Of a DNA stretch of 64,000 bases, positions 26,685 through 35,979 are shown one piece after another. The notes below the pieces were generated by a model. That model had not been told where the DNA came from. It ran no database searches and saw only the letters and a program-made list of their open reading frames with translations. The first letter of the stretch is position 1; each line of letters opens with the position of its first letter. This stretch comes from Blautia massiliensis (ex Durand et al. 2017) (GTDB lineage: Bacteria > Bacillota > Clostridia > Lachnospirales > Lachnospiraceae): NCBI RefSeq assembly GCF_001487165.1, contig NZ_LN913006.1, positions 1,301,293-1,365,292 of the forward strand, in the 5' to 3' direction. A program made the position numbers and the translations under genes.

Positions 26685-27074
26685 ACCAGCAGGAATATTT
26701 TCGGGTGAGTATCAAAGGTACAGAATACGGAAATGTTCCTGTTTTTTCTTTTCTTACAATTCTTCGGCGTTCCAAGTTTATCTACCATACTATAAATCCC
26801 ACATCACAAATCAACAACAAACCACATTCAATGTACATGTCATTACTATTGACCAATTGTGTTTTTTGTTGTTTTGTGTTTATTTTCATGTGGTTTATTG
26901 AATGTTTACAAGATTTTTCGTATTTTATATGTGGATTTATTTATATTTTTTCAAAAAAGCCCTTTACAAATCCACACAATCGGGCATATAATGAAGTCAC
27001 AAACAACAAGAAAGCATATTAAAGCAATCGTAAGCACAACAACAAACCACATTTAAACACGGAGGGAATATATT
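26685..27074 (+). promoter_or_regulatory. Non-coding control region of rhaD with repeated TGTGG boxes
   Basis: No credible gene in these 390 bases. A promoter TTTACA (26963-26968), 18-base spacer, TATAAT (26987-26992) is followed by an 80-base leader. The 16-mer AACAACAAACCACATT occurs at 26813-26828 and 27038-27053; inverted versions ATGTGGTTTATT (26888) and ATGTGGATTTATT (26929) lie between, and AAATCCACA overlaps the promoter spacer. The multiple sites in both orientations suggest a looping or cooperative regulator of rhamnose use. Confidence 0.6.
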
Positions 27075-27905
27075 ATGAAAATTCTTGAATCTAAATTCGT
27101 ACAGGGTTTTATCAAAATGGCAGACGATGGATATCAGCAGGGATGGCACGAGAGAAACGGTGGAAACTTAAGCTATCGTCTGAAAGCAGAAGAAGTAGAG
27201 ATGATCCGTCCACGACTGAACGCACCTGGAGAATGGACCCCTATCGGTGTTGAGGTTCCGGGACTGGCAGGAGAGTTTTTCCTGGTAACAGGAAGTGGAA
27301 AATACTTCCGTAATATCATCGTTGACCCGGAAGTATGTCTTGCGATCATTGAGCTTGACGAGACAGGAACCAATTACCGTATCCGCTGGGGTCTTGTAGA
27401 GGGAGGAAGACCGACCAGCGAGCTCCCGACACATCTTATGAACCATGAAGTAAAGAAAAAGCTTACCAACGGAAGACATCGTGTTATTTATCATGCACAT
27501 ACCACCAATACCATTGCACTTACCTTTGTTCTTCCTCTGGATGACAAAGTATTCACCCGTGAACTCTGGGAATCTGCAACAGAGTGTCCGGTAGTATTTC
27601 CGGATGGTGTGGGAGTTATCGGATGGATGGTTCCAGGCGGAAGAGATATCGCTGTCAAAACTGCTGAACTGATGAAAAAATATGATGTGGTTATCTGGGC
27701 GCATCATGGTATGTTCTGCTCAGGCGAGGATTTTGACCTGACCTTCGGACTTCTTCATACCGTTGAAAAATCTGCAGAGATCCTGGTTAAGATCTTATCC
27801 ATGGCTCCACAAAAACTGCAGACCATCACACCGAATGACTTCCACGCCCTTGCAAAAGATTTCAAAGTAACTTTGCCGGAAGAATTCCTCTACGAGAAAA
27901 AATAA
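27075..27905 (+). CDS. rhaD: Rhamnulose-1-phosphate aldolase
   Basis: 276 residues of the class II aldolase family. Zinc ligands by analogy to E. coli RhaD: the His pair in IYHAHTTN and the His in IWAHHGMFCSG, with the catalytic Glu in PTSELPTHL. WHERNGGNLSYR near the N-terminus is the usual phosphate-site segment. It splits L-rhamnulose 1-phosphate into dihydroxyacetone phosphate and lactaldehyde. The other rhamnose genes (rhaA, rhaB, regulator) are not in the window, so this gene is isolated and carries its own control region. GGAGGG lies nine bases before the ATG. Confidence 0.93.
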   Translation: MKILESKFVQGFIKMADDGYQQGWHERNGGNLSYRLKAEEVEMIRPRLNAPGEWTPIGVEVPGLAGEFFLVTGSGKYFRNIIVDPEVCLAIIELDETGTNYRIRWGLVEGGRPTSELPTHLMNHEVKKKLTNGRHRVIYHAHTTNTIALTFVLPLDDKVFTRELWESATECPVVFPDGVGVIGWMVPGGRDIAVKTAELMKKYDVVIWAHHGMFCSGEDFDLTFGLLHTVEKSAEILVKILSMAPQKLQTITPNDFHALAKDFKVTLPEEFLYEKK

Positions 27906-28064
27906 ATTCTTCGGCTACACAGTTTTATATTATATAACTGTACTCCTATCTGAAACTTTATCAGAAACAACCAAATATTTGCTGATTTTTGCTGATAAAT
28001 CTGGTATGATAAAAACATATCTGGTTTATCAGCCAATTAATTTCAGAAAGGATATGGATAAGGT

Positions 28065-28322
28065 ATGGAAGAATTATATAAAGCGATCGAAGAGAAGATC
28101 AAGGCAAGCGGATACCCGCGAAAGATTTCCGGAGAGGAAGTTTACGACGACATCTGCGATCAGATTGATGGGAAAGAGAATGGAAGCTATGTGCTGCTTT
28201 CCAAATTTGATGATGATGTGATCTTTGAATATCATATCACAATTATGGACAGTGAATTTAATCTGGGTGTTCTTACCATGCGTACTCCGGAGGGTGTATT
28301 TGAGACAGATTTTGATAAATAA
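28065..28322 (+). CDS. Small protein of unknown function
   Basis: 85 residues: an amphipathic N-terminal helix (MEELYKAIEEKIKAS), an acidic middle and beta-rich end (VLLSKFDDDVIFEYHITIMDSEFNLGVLTM). No motif recognised. AGAAAGGA and AAGG lie upstream. Three copies of TTTATCAG/CTGATAAA (27957, 27992, 28025) surround its likely -10 (TATGAT 28005-28010), pointing to regulation. Confidence 0.6.
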   Translation: MEELYKAIEEKIKASGYPRKISGEEVYDDICDQIDGKENGSYVLLSKFDDDVIFEYHITIMDSEFNLGVLTMRTPEGVFETDFDK

Positions 28323-28431
28323 GTTAAGTACGGATTTTGATTTTGGGTCATGGATATAATACAGATGTCCATAATCACTGCTTAAGGTTTTTTGAACCCT
28401 ACAGGGAATTTGAGATTTTCTTGATCTGATT

Positions 28432-28495
28432 AAATATATAGAGGCAGTTGATTTACATAATTTATATTATGTGAACTAACTGTCTCTATATTTAT
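28432..28495. repeat. Long imperfect hairpin downstream of the recombinase gene
   Basis: Two 30-base arms (24 of 30 paired) around a four-base loop, containing GAGGCAGTTGA and TTTACATAAT as the core of the left arm. It lies 48 bases past the recombinase stop, between convergent genes, without a clear T run on either side. Confidence 0.65.
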
Positions 28496-28543
28496 ATGCA
28501 ATGCATGTCAAACGAATCAGTTGCTCCGCAGTCCCATTATTCA

Positions 28544-29605
28544 TCAGTCCTCGCGAAGACGTACCGCCTTGGCCGCCTGACGCCGTCTGGCATCATCCAG
28601 AGCCGCATAATGCTTCTTAGTAGTATTGACATCCTTATGACCCAAAACATCCGCTACAAGGTAAATATCACCGGTTTCCTGGTACAGGGCAGTACCATAG
28701 GTGCTGCGAAGCTTATGCGGGGTGATCTTTTTTGTAGTTGTGATCTCCCTGGCATATTTTTTAACCAGATTCTCGATAGCCTGAACACCGATCCGGCGGC
28801 GTTGGGTAGAATAGAAGAGAGCGTGCTCATGGCCTGCCAGAGGCGTAATATTCTCCCTGACTTCCAGATATTTCTTCAACGCTTTTTCTACTTCAGGACC
28901 AAAGTATACAACCATTTCATTTCCGCCTTTTCGGGTAACTTTGATTCCATTGTTTTTGAAGTCTACATCCTCAACATCCAGTCCGACACATTCCGATACT
29001 CGGATCCCGGTACCAAGAAGGAGAGTAACAATAGCAAGATCTCTGTCCTTCGTTTTTTCATGGTACATCCGTTTCTGCCCGGTCAGCGTATCTCCGCAAT
29101 GCTCAATATAATCCAGCAGCATGACAACCTCATCTGTATCCAGACGGATAATATTCTTATCATGGATCTTGGGCACATCGATCAGAACAGACGGGTTGGT
29201 GGTGATCATTTCATGTTTATAATAGTAAGCATAAAAACTTCTTAAAGCAGAAATTTTACGTTTGACGCCACGTTCACCATTTGTTTCCGTTTTGGAAGAG
29301 TCCGCGGATTTATAAACTTTGAGAAATTCTTCATATTCCTCAAGATCAACAGCCTTGACCTGATCCAGAACATCAACTGTGAAATCCGACATGGTTTTGT
29401 CTTTGAACATTGGATTTTGCTCCAGTAAAAACTGGAAAAATATACGAATGTCATATGCATAGGAAATTCTGGTCTTGGTTGTAGTCGTTGCATCAATAGC
29501 CCGGAAATAATCCCTGCAAAATGGCGGAAGCGTTTTTAAAACCTCACGGAGTTTTAAAGTATTGTCAATGTCATTTTGTTCGTGGTAAGTAATTTTGTTA
29601 TCCAT
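28544..29605 (-). CDS. Tyrosine recombinase (XerC/D-like)
   Basis: 353 residues. An N-terminal SAM-like core-binding domain is followed by the catalytic domain with Arg in GTGIRVSECVGL, HKLRSTYGT (His-x-x-Arg), LGHKDVNTT (His) and nucleophilic Tyr in KKHYAAL. All catalytic positions are present. It is not accompanied by an excisionase, relaxase or phage genes, so it is either a housekeeping Xer-type enzyme or the recombinase of a local switch. Inverted repeats lie on both sides. AAGGAG is placed correctly before the ATG. Confidence 0.9.
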   Translation of the reverse strand: MDNKITYHEQNDIDNTLKLREVLKTLPPFCRDYFRAIDATTTTKTRISYAYDIRIFFQFLLEQNPMFKDKTMSDFTVDVLDQVKAVDLEEYEEFLKVYKSADSSKTETNGERGVKRKISALRSFYAYYYKHEMITTNPSVLIDVPKIHDKNIIRLDTDEVVMLLDYIEHCGDTLTGQKRMYHEKTKDRDLAIVTLLLGTGIRVSECVGLDVEDVDFKNNGIKVTRKGGNEMVVYFGPEVEKALKKYLEVRENITPLAGHEHALFYSTQRRRIGVQAIENLVKKYAREITTTKKITPHKLRSTYGTALYQETGDIYLVADVLGHKDVNTTKKHYAALDDARRRQAAKAVRLRED

Positions 29606-29637
29606 AAAAACTCCTTAATATATAAATTTTACATAAT

Positions 29638-29753
29638 TTGCAGGAAATACCTGAAACACCTGTTAAAAGAAGTGGTTTTATACCCATCTATATCTATACG
29701 ACAAACCCGAGTTTTTCAAATAGATAGGTAGTATAAACAGCTACTTCCTGCAA
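29638..29753. repeat. Nested inverted repeats between recombinase and dtd
   Basis: TTGCAGGAAATACCTG (29638-29653) matches the complement of 29738-29753 at 14 of 16 bases; inside, TTTATAC...ATCTAT (29677-29691) is again complementary to 29720-29737. About 84 bases separate the outer arms. It resembles a recombination substrate or a cruciform, directly upstream of the recombinase start. Confidence 0.6.
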
Positions 29754-29786
29754 AATTGCCTGTTTTTGATAAATTTTCAAGTAAAT

Positions 29787-29814
29787 AAAGTGCCTCCTTA
29801 TGGAAGCACTTTTT
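29787..29814 (-). terminator. Terminator of dtd
   Basis: AAAGTGC-TCC pairs with GGA-GCACTTT around TTAT. T-rich on both sides, so it may work in both directions. Confidence 0.7.
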
Positions 29815-29828
29815 ATTATTATTTGTCG

Positions 29829-30278
29829 TTACCCTCTGAGGTTTTCATCAAAAATAACGGTAAACGGTCCGTCATTTTCCAAAGATACTTTCATATCTGC
29901 ACCAAAAATTCCGTGTTCCACAACCGGAACCTGTTTACTGGCTTCCGAAATAATATATTCATATAATTTATTTGCTTCATCCGGTGCACCGGCTTCTATA
30001 AAGCTTGGACGATTTCCCTTACGGCAGTTTGCATATAAGGTAAACTGTGAAACCAAAAGCAATTCCCCGTTTACATCTGCCAGAGACAAATTGGTCTTTC
30101 CATTTTCATCCTCAAAAATACGAAGTCCCAAAAGTTTTTTCAGATACCAGTCTGCATCCTCTTTGGTGTCCTCACGGCCAACGCCGATCAGAACAAGAAA
30201 CCCTTTTCCGATTTTTCCGACAATTTCTCCGTCTACTTTGACTTCTGCATGATTTACACGCTGAATTACAAATTTCAT
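29829..30278 (-). CDS. dtd: D-aminoacyl-tRNA deacylase
   Basis: 149 residues, full family length. It has the [18 protein letters not shown] segment with the conserved SQFTL, and NDGPFTV near the C-terminus corresponding to the NxGP motif. It removes D-amino acids mischarged onto tRNA. The start overlaps the AI-2E transporter gene by four bases (ATGA), so the two are co-translated. Confidence 0.93.
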   Translation of the reverse strand: MKFVIQRVNHAEVKVDGEIVGKIGKGFLVLIGVGREDTKEDADWYLKKLLGLRIFEDENGKTNLSLADVNGELLLVSQFTLYANCRKGNRPSFIEAGAPDEANKLYEYIISEASKQVPVVEHGIFGADMKVSLENDGPFTVIFDENLRG

Positions 30279-31702
30279 AACCTGTTCTTCCTCCGTCTCC
30301 GTCTGTTTTTCTGCTTCAATCGAAAGCCTATATATTTCGCCTGAATAAATTTAACTAAAAATGTAAACATTCGTTTAATTTCATCCCAAGCCCCGGACCA
30401 GATTCTGTTTTTTTCCGCTTTTACTGTAACTTCCTGTGCTTTTGATACGGATTTTTTCACCGGCATTGGCAGGACCTTTCCGGAAACGGGGTCTACACAA
30501 TCAATATCTCTATAAAACTCAGCATCTGCAGACATATCTTTTTCATCAAGACTACGTCCGATCAGCTTCCATACGGCAGCATTCAGCACAGCAAATACCG
30601 GAACTCCAACGATCATTCCCGGAACTCCAAATAAACCACCACCGACCATGATTGCAACAATAACCATAAAGCTGGACAGTCCGGTCGACTCACCCAGGAT
30701 CTTTGGTCCAAGGATATTTCCGTCAAACTGCTGAAGAATCAGAATAAAGAGCAGGAAATACAAACTCTGAATGGGATCTACCAGCAAAATAAGAAGAAAA
30801 CACGGAACTGCTCCCAGATATGGCCCGAAAAACGGAATAACATTTGTAACACCGACGATCACACTGACCAGAATCGCATATGGGGTTCCGATGATCGATG
30901 TTCCAACATAACACAATACACCGATAATTGCGGAATCCAGGATCTTTCCGCTGATAAATCCACCAAAGGTTTTATGCGTAAAACGCATGGAATGAACAAG
31001 AAAGGTTGCCCATTTGGTTGGAAGAACTGCATAAACAGCCATTTTTGCCTTGGCAACAAATCCCTCTTTATCCGCCAGTATATAAAGAGATACGATCGCT
31101 CCAATAAGGAAATTCTTCAAAAAAACAAGAAGATCCAGAAAGCTTGCGGATATATTTTTCATCATAAACTGCATCTGGGGAAGGATCGTATTTGTCAGAT
31201 ACTCCTGTAATCTGCTGGAATACTGATTGATCTGGCTGATCATATCCGGATTCAGTTTCCATCCCTTTTCCACGACGGAGTTTAACCAGTTTTCCACTAC
31301 ACTTACGTAATGAGGAAAACTGTAAATAATATTCATGATGCTTCGAATCAATTGAGGAAGGATCATCATGACAAGGGCATAAATGACCAGAAACATAAGA
31401 AATACAGAAAGGATCACACAGATCCAGCGTACTACTTTTCTCCCCTTTTTCTGAAGTGCTTTATTCCTTTTTTCAAAAATCGGAAAAATGATCTTCCTCT
31501 CCAAAAAATTAACAATGGGAGTTAGCAGATATGCTATGGCAGCTCCGTAAATGATCGGCGCCATAATACCGAAAAATGTTTTAATTCCGGTGATCAGAGA
31601 TTTCATATGGAAAATCCCGTAATAAAATAAAATACTGGCAGCAATAACCAGAAATGCAGTCACACCTAACTGCACATAACGATGGTTCCAACGAATTTTC
31701 AT
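30275..31702 (-). CDS. AI-2E family transporter
   Basis: 475 residues with seven to eight transmembrane helices and the conserved glycine-rich C-terminal segment ([37 protein letters not shown]). The family (TqsA/YdiK-like) includes exporters of various small molecules and Na+/H+ antiporters; AI-2 transport is only shown for one member. A basic C-terminal tail ([13 protein letters not shown]) is cytoplasmic. The open frame extends to 31834, but GGAGGAAATTACT directly precedes the ATG at 31702. Confidence 0.85.
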   Translation of the reverse strand: MKIRWNHRYVQLGVTAFLVIAASILFYYGIFHMKSLITGIKTFFGIMAPIIYGAAIAYLLTPIVNFLERKIIFPIFEKRNKALQKKGRKVVRWICVILSVFLMFLVIYALVMMILPQLIRSIMNIIYSFPHYVSVVENWLNSVVEKGWKLNPDMISQINQYSSRLQEYLTNTILPQMQFMMKNISASFLDLLVFLKNFLIGAIVSLYILADKEGFVAKAKMAVYAVLPTKWATFLVHSMRFTHKTFGGFISGKILDSAIIGVLCYVGTSIIGTPYAILVSVIVGVTNVIPFFGPYLGAVPCFLLILLVDPIQSLYFLLFILILQQFDGNILGPKILGESTGLSSFMVIVAIMVGGGLFGVPGMIVGVPVFAVLNAAVWKLIGRSLDEKDMSADAEFYRDIDCVDPVSGKVLPMPVKKSVSKAQEVTVKAEKNRIWSGAWDEIKRMFTFLVKFIQAKYIGFRLKQKNRRRRRKNRL

Positions 31703-31872
31703 AGTAATTTCCTCCACCAGGTGATTATAACATAGCATCTCTGGTTTGTGTCTAAAAAAAACATAAACATTATTTTCCAATAACCTGCAAAGATAAATTC
31801 CGACTTCAGGGTATCGCGCTGATACAGAAAACACCCCGCCATAAAATGGCAGGGTGCCTAAAAATCTGATGT

Positions 31873-32514
31873 TTATTTTTTCAGGCTGTCATAAATGTGA
31901 ATGGCTTCGATGATTGCCTTCGCAGTTCCATCAATGCCAAGCTTGCTGCTATCCAGACAAAGATTATAGCTGTCCGCAGATCCCCATTTCTTGTTGGTAT
32001 AATAATTATAGTAGCTGGAACGGCTTTTGTCTGTTTTGTTGATCATGTCCTTGGCCTCTTTGGCATTTTTATTGTATTTCTGAGCAATACGGTTGATACG
32101 CCAGTCAAGGTTTGCATGAACAAATACACTGAAACAATTCGGATTATCTGCAAGTGCATAATCCGCACATCTGCCGACCATTACACAGGGACCTTCTGAA
32201 GCCAGCTTCTTGATTGCCTCAAACTGTGCAAGAAAAATCTTATGGTTCATAGGCATGTCTGTAAATCCGGCTGAGGAATACCCAAATGAATAAGTATCCA
32301 TTACAAGAGAATAAAGAAAACTGTTTGTTGGCTTCTCATCATGATGCTCAAACAGCTCCTTGCAGATCCCACTGTCATTGGCTGCGTGCTCCAGCAGCTC
32401 TTTATCATAACATTTGATTCCAAAATATTTAGCAACTTCCTGGCCGATCTGTCTTCCGGCGCTGCCATATTTACGACCGATAGTAATAATAGAACTTGTT
32501 GTATTGTTACTCAT
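31873..32514 (-). CDS. Cytidylate kinase-like family protein
   Basis: 213 residues. P-loop-like SIITIGRKYGSAGRQIGQEVA at the start, where the usual GxxxxGKS/T is replaced by a Gly-Ser-Ala-Gly-Arg version typical of the AAK6/Cmk-like family. Later helices carry Arg residues of a lid (RINRIAQKYN). It probably phosphorylates a nucleotide or similar small molecule, but the true cmk is expected elsewhere. The frame opens at 32607; the ATG at 32514 follows AGAAAGGA and is preferred. Confidence 0.8.
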   Translation of the reverse strand: MSNNTTSSIITIGRKYGSAGRQIGQEVAKYFGIKCYDKELLEHAANDSGICKELFEHHDEKPTNSFLYSLVMDTYSFGYSSAGFTDMPMNHKIFLAQFEAIKKLASEGPCVMVGRCADYALADNPNCFSVFVHANLDWRINRIAQKYNKNAKEAKDMINKTDKSRSSYYNYYTNKKWGSADSYNLCLDSSKLGIDGTAKAIIEAIHIYDSLKK

Positions 32515-32616
32515 AACAGCCACATCCTTTCTGCTCAGATTCAGCGAATTTGCAAATATTAACTCCGCTTCCTCTTTAATATAGTTATTATACACTACAT
32601 TCCACAAGTTTTCCAG

Positions 32617-33531
32617 CTATTTTCGCAATTTTGTCAGCAATTTAACAAAATATTCCGGAAGTGGGGCTGTAAATTCCATATATTCCCTGGTACGTGGATG
32701 AACAAATCCAAGGATCATTGCATGAAGTGCCTGTCCCTCCAGATGATAGAGATTTCTGGATGAACCATACACCGTGTCCCCAAGAAGCGGATGTCCGATA
32801 CTGGCCATGTGCACACGGATCTGGTGGGTACGACCTGTTTCAAGACGACATTCCACATACGTGGCCTCGCCAAAACGTTCCAGCACTTTGTAATGTGTTA
32901 TTGCATCTTTACCATTTTTATGATTGATGGCCATTTTTTTACGATCTGTCGGATGCCGTCCAATAGGTCCCTCTATGGTTCCCTCATCCTCTTTCAGATT
33001 TCCCTGCACAACTGCCCGGTAGCGTCTGCGGATACTGTGACATTTCAGCTGTTCTGCCAGATCCCGGTGAGCAATATCATTTTTGCATACCAACAGTGCC
33101 CCGGTGGTATCCTTATCAATTCTGTGGACAATTCCAGGCCGCATCACTCCGTTAATACCGGAAAGGCTGTCACCACAATGTGCCATAACTGCATTGACCA
33201 GTGTTCCCTGATAATGCCCGGCTGCAGGATGTACAACCATCCCTTTGGGCTTATTAACGATCAGTACATCTTCATCCTCGTAAAGAATATCCAACGGAAT
33301 ATCCTCCGGAACGATATCCGGCTCACTGGAATCCGGGATCTCCAGATGGATCCTGTCATTTTCACGGACCTTATAATTAGATTTGGCAGCCTTCTCTCCC
33401 ACGGTAATCTGTCCTTCTTTCAGAAGTTTCTGAAGGAAAGACCTGGAAAGACCGCTGTCTTTCTCAGCAAGATAGCGGTCGATTCGTATACCTGATTCTT
33501 CTTTTTCTACTGTATAATCATATATTTCCAT
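32617..33531 (-). CDS. RluA-family 23S/tRNA pseudouridine synthase
   Basis: 304 residues: N-terminal S4 RNA-binding domain (about 15-75, RIDRYLAEKDSGLSRSFLQKLL), then the catalytic core with the family signature HRIDKDTTGALLV, whose Asp is the catalytic residue, and LETGRTHQIRVHM. It converts uridine to pseudouridine in large-subunit rRNA; RluD-like from length and the S4 domain. It follows lspA by 47 bases on the minus strand, a pairing common in Firmicutes. Confidence 0.93.
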   Translation of the reverse strand: MEIYDYTVEKEESGIRIDRYLAEKDSGLSRSFLQKLLKEGQITVGEKAAKSNYKVRENDRIHLEIPDSSEPDIVPEDIPLDILYEDEDVLIVNKPKGMVVHPAAGHYQGTLVNAVMAHCGDSLSGINGVMRPGIVHRIDKDTTGALLVCKNDIAHRDLAEQLKCHSIRRRYRAVVQGNLKEDEGTIEGPIGRHPTDRKKMAINHKNGKDAITHYKVLERFGEATYVECRLETGRTHQIRVHMASIGHPLLGDTVYGSSRNLYHLEGQALHAMILGFVHPRTREYMEFTAPLPEYFVKLLTKLRK

Positions 33532-33578
33532 TTATATCTCCTACAAGAACAGACAAATGCATTATATCTCTGCCCGGA

Positions 33579-34115
33579 TCATTGTTTGATATTCAGAAAC
33601 GCAAAATCATCATCTCTGTATTTCGTGCATACAAACAGGATCAGAAAAATTCCACTTACAACCACATAAACATCCGCAAGATTAAATACCGGAAAATCGA
33701 TCAGGGAGAAATAGATAAAATCGATCACATACCCTCTGAAAAAACGATCAATAAAATTTCCCAGTGCACCAGCTGCAAGTACTGTAGCAATGGTGAGCAA
33801 CGGCAGATAAAACCGCTCTTTCGGAATACGGATCCATGCATAGAGGATCACTCCCAGAAACAGTACACTCACAATGGCAAAAAAGAGTACACTTCCCTGA
33901 AACATTCCAAACGCAATTCCCCTGTTTTCCGGATAGAGATAATGAAGTTCAAGTACGCCAGGAATCAGCGAAACCGATGGTTGTCCTTTCAGATACAGAT
34001 ATGACAGCCATTTTGCTCCCTGATCCGCAGCCACGAGTAAAATCAGCAAAAAAATGTCCCCCAACATACACTTACTAAAAGACATTTTCTGATGATGGTT
34101 AACACGACTGATCAT
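33579..34115 (-). CDS. lspA: Lipoprotein signal peptidase
   Basis: 178 residues with four transmembrane helices. Catalytic aspartates sit in GALGNFIDRFFRGYVIDFI and FPVFNLADVYV, the conserved regions of signal peptidase II. It cleaves prolipoproteins after lipid attachment. The ATG overlaps the aroB stop. The N-terminal stretch before the first helix (about 20 residues, with MSFSK at 11) is longer than usual, so the start at M11 is also possible. Confidence 0.92.
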   Translation of the reverse strand: MISRVNHHQKMSFSKCMLGDIFLLILLVAADQGAKWLSYLYLKGQPSVSLIPGVLELHYLYPENRGIAFGMFQGSVLFFAIVSVLFLGVILYAWIRIPKERFYLPLLTIATVLAAGALGNFIDRFFRGYVIDFIYFSLIDFPVFNLADVYVVVSGIFLILFVCTKYRDDDFAFLNIKQ

Positions 34116-35203
34116 AGAGTTATCTCCTGAATACAGGAAAGCAGTTCTTCATCGGTAACTGTTTTGTCGATAAAGCTTTTTCCGATACCATCCATCAGGA
34201 TAAACCTGATATGTCCCTGTTCCATTTTTTTGTCTTTCTTTGTTGCGGAAAGAACTTCTTCCGGGATAAGACCATCTACATGCACCGGAAGATCGTAATC
34301 CGAACATCCCTGGCAGATTTCCTGATATTCTTCTTTGGTCAGAAGTCCTCGTTTCATGGAAAGATATGCCGCAGCTACCAGTCCGACTCCCACACACTGT
34401 CCGTGGAGCAGGGTGAAATTCTTAAGTTTTTCTACTGCATGCCCCACAGTATGTCCCAGGTTAAGAAGCGCACGCTCTCCCTGTTCCTTAGGATCACGCT
34501 CCACAACGCCTGCTTTGATCTCACAGCATCTGCGTACCATTCTGGCAATCTGTTCCATATCCAGCTTTTTGATCCCTTTCTGCTCACAGCATACATAGCG
34601 GAAAAAATCTCCATCACAGATCAATCCTGTTTTTAAAATCTCACCCATTCCGCAGGCAAACTGTTCTGCCGGAAGCGAAGAAAGAGTGCTTAGATTCATA
34701 TATACAAGACGTGGCTGGTGAAAAGCTCCTACCATGTTTTTGTACTGCTGAAAATCTACGCCGGTTTTTCCGCCAACGCTGCTGTCTACCTGTGCAAGCA
34801 GTGTTGTCGGTACCTGAATGAAGTCAATCCCCCTGAGATAAGTTGCCGCGCCAAATCCGGTAAGGTCCCCTACCACACCACCGCCTAATGCAACAAGCAG
34901 ACTTTTTCGGTCAAGACCATTTTGGATCAGGGCCTGATACAATGCCGAAACGGTATTAAGGTTTTTGTTTTTTTCTCCTGCCTCAAAGGTGAACACAGAA
35001 ATATCGGAACTTACCTCACTTAAAACCTGTTTTACAGATTCTTCATACAGTGGTCCCACATTAGAATCTGTTACAATGCAGATTTTTCTGTCAACAAGTC
35101 CTTCTTCCTTCATAACCTGCGCCAGATTAGAAAAATCTTCTTCAAAACAGATGGGATAATGAAAATCACCTTCTCGTTTTACAAGTAATTTTGATGCTGT
35201 CAT
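34112..35203 (-). CDS. aroB: 3-dehydroquinate synthase
   Basis: 363 residues. NAD-binding and metal-site motifs are intact: ALGGGVVGDLTGFGAATYLRG, PTTLLAQVDSSVGGKTGVD and NLGHTVGHAVEK, which contain the zinc-binding His residues. It converts DAHP to 3-dehydroquinate in the shikimate pathway. None of the other aro genes are adjacent. The stop overlaps lspA by four bases. Confidence 0.95.
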   Translation of the reverse strand: MTASKLLVKREGDFHYPICFEEDFSNLAQVMKEEGLVDRKICIVTDSNVGPLYEESVKQVLSEVSSDISVFTFEAGEKNKNLNTVSALYQALIQNGLDRKSLLVALGGGVVGDLTGFGAATYLRGIDFIQVPTTLLAQVDSSVGGKTGVDFQQYKNMVGAFHQPRLVYMNLSTLSSLPAEQFACGMGEILKTGLICDGDFFRYVCCEQKGIKKLDMEQIARMVRRCCEIKAGVVERDPKEQGERALLNLGHTVGHAVEKLKNFTLLHGQCVGVGLVAAAYLSMKRGLLTKEEYQEICQGCSDYDLPVHVDGLIPEEVLSATKKDKKMEQGHIRFILMDGIGKSFIDKTVTDEELLSCIQEITL

Positions 35204-35249
35204 TGCGTTTTCCTCCTAGCTGTTCAGATATAAAGCAGAATCCGTACCC

Positions 35250-35975
35250 CTAGACGTCCTTTTTTGTCTGACGGGATACTCCATCATAAATAAAACGTCC
35301 CTTTTTCCGAACGGATATGATGTCTCCCTCTTTGGGCTCATAACCATTGGATGTGATCAGTTTTCCATTTACAAAAACAAGCCCCTCTTCAATACAATGC
35401 ACAATACTGCTTCTGGAAGTCCCAAAAGCCAGTGCGATCAGAGAATCCAGGCGTACGGACGCACAGGTTCCACTAACTGGTTTCAGTTCCGGCCTCGGAA
35501 GATCACCCGGATCTTCTATCTTCGACGCCACAACTGTGGTATGTCTTACACGACACAGATTCTCCAGAAAAAAATCTGTCATCTGACGCAGACAGAAAAA
35601 GCTCGCAGTATGATCTTCTATAAGAATATCCCCAACAACACTCCTGTCAACCCCAAGATTCAGGATCGCTCCCAAATAATCCCGATGTGTCAGATCTTCT
35701 GAAAATTTCACTGCTTTTGGCTCAAGCCGGATGCAATCAATGGGATAATCCCATGTAAAAGCAAGAGCATCAGGGTGAAAGGCTACCATCTGACGCTCTG
35801 CATTCTCATATCCGCCAAAACCTTCCGCTGTAACACCCAGCTTATGAAAATTCTGACTGTTTAAAATATTCCGTTCATTTAAATTAAGAAAATCCGTAAA
35901 TGTGGTAATATCTCTCTGATAGGCCAGATTTGCCAGTTCACGGATTCTCTTAACAAAAAGTTCTTCTTTATCCAT
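35250..35975 (-). CDS. ylmH: YlmH family S4-domain RNA-binding protein
   Basis: 241 residues. A YlmH N-terminal region with FTDFLNLNERNIL, a middle domain with ilGSLMNLGIDR-like AILNLGVDRSVVGDIL, and a C-terminal S4 domain (VRLDSLIALAFGTSRSSIVHCIEEGLVFVNGK). In B. subtilis YlmH takes part in ribosome quality control by binding the stalled 50S subunit with peptidyl-tRNA. The frame opens at 36035, but ATG 35975 begins the domain and lies four bases after the sepF stop, so translation is probably coupled. Confidence 0.9.
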   Translation of the reverse strand: MDKEELFVKRIRELANLAYQRDITTFTDFLNLNERNILNSQNFHKLGVTAEGFGGYENAERQMVAFHPDALAFTWDYPIDCIRLEPKAVKFSEDLTHRDYLGAILNLGVDRSVVGDILIEDHTASFFCLRQMTDFFLENLCRVRHTTVVASKIEDPGDLPRPELKPVSGTCASVRLDSLIALAFGTSRSSIVHCIEEGLVFVNGKLITSNGYEPKEGDIISVRKKGRFIYDGVSRQTKKDV

Positions 35976-35979
35976 GAGG

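Noticed and set aside
26705-27022. 105-residue frame before rhaD
   Set aside because: Very Phe/Ile/Asn-rich sequence in an AT-rich control region, overlapping promoter and repeats; not coding-like.
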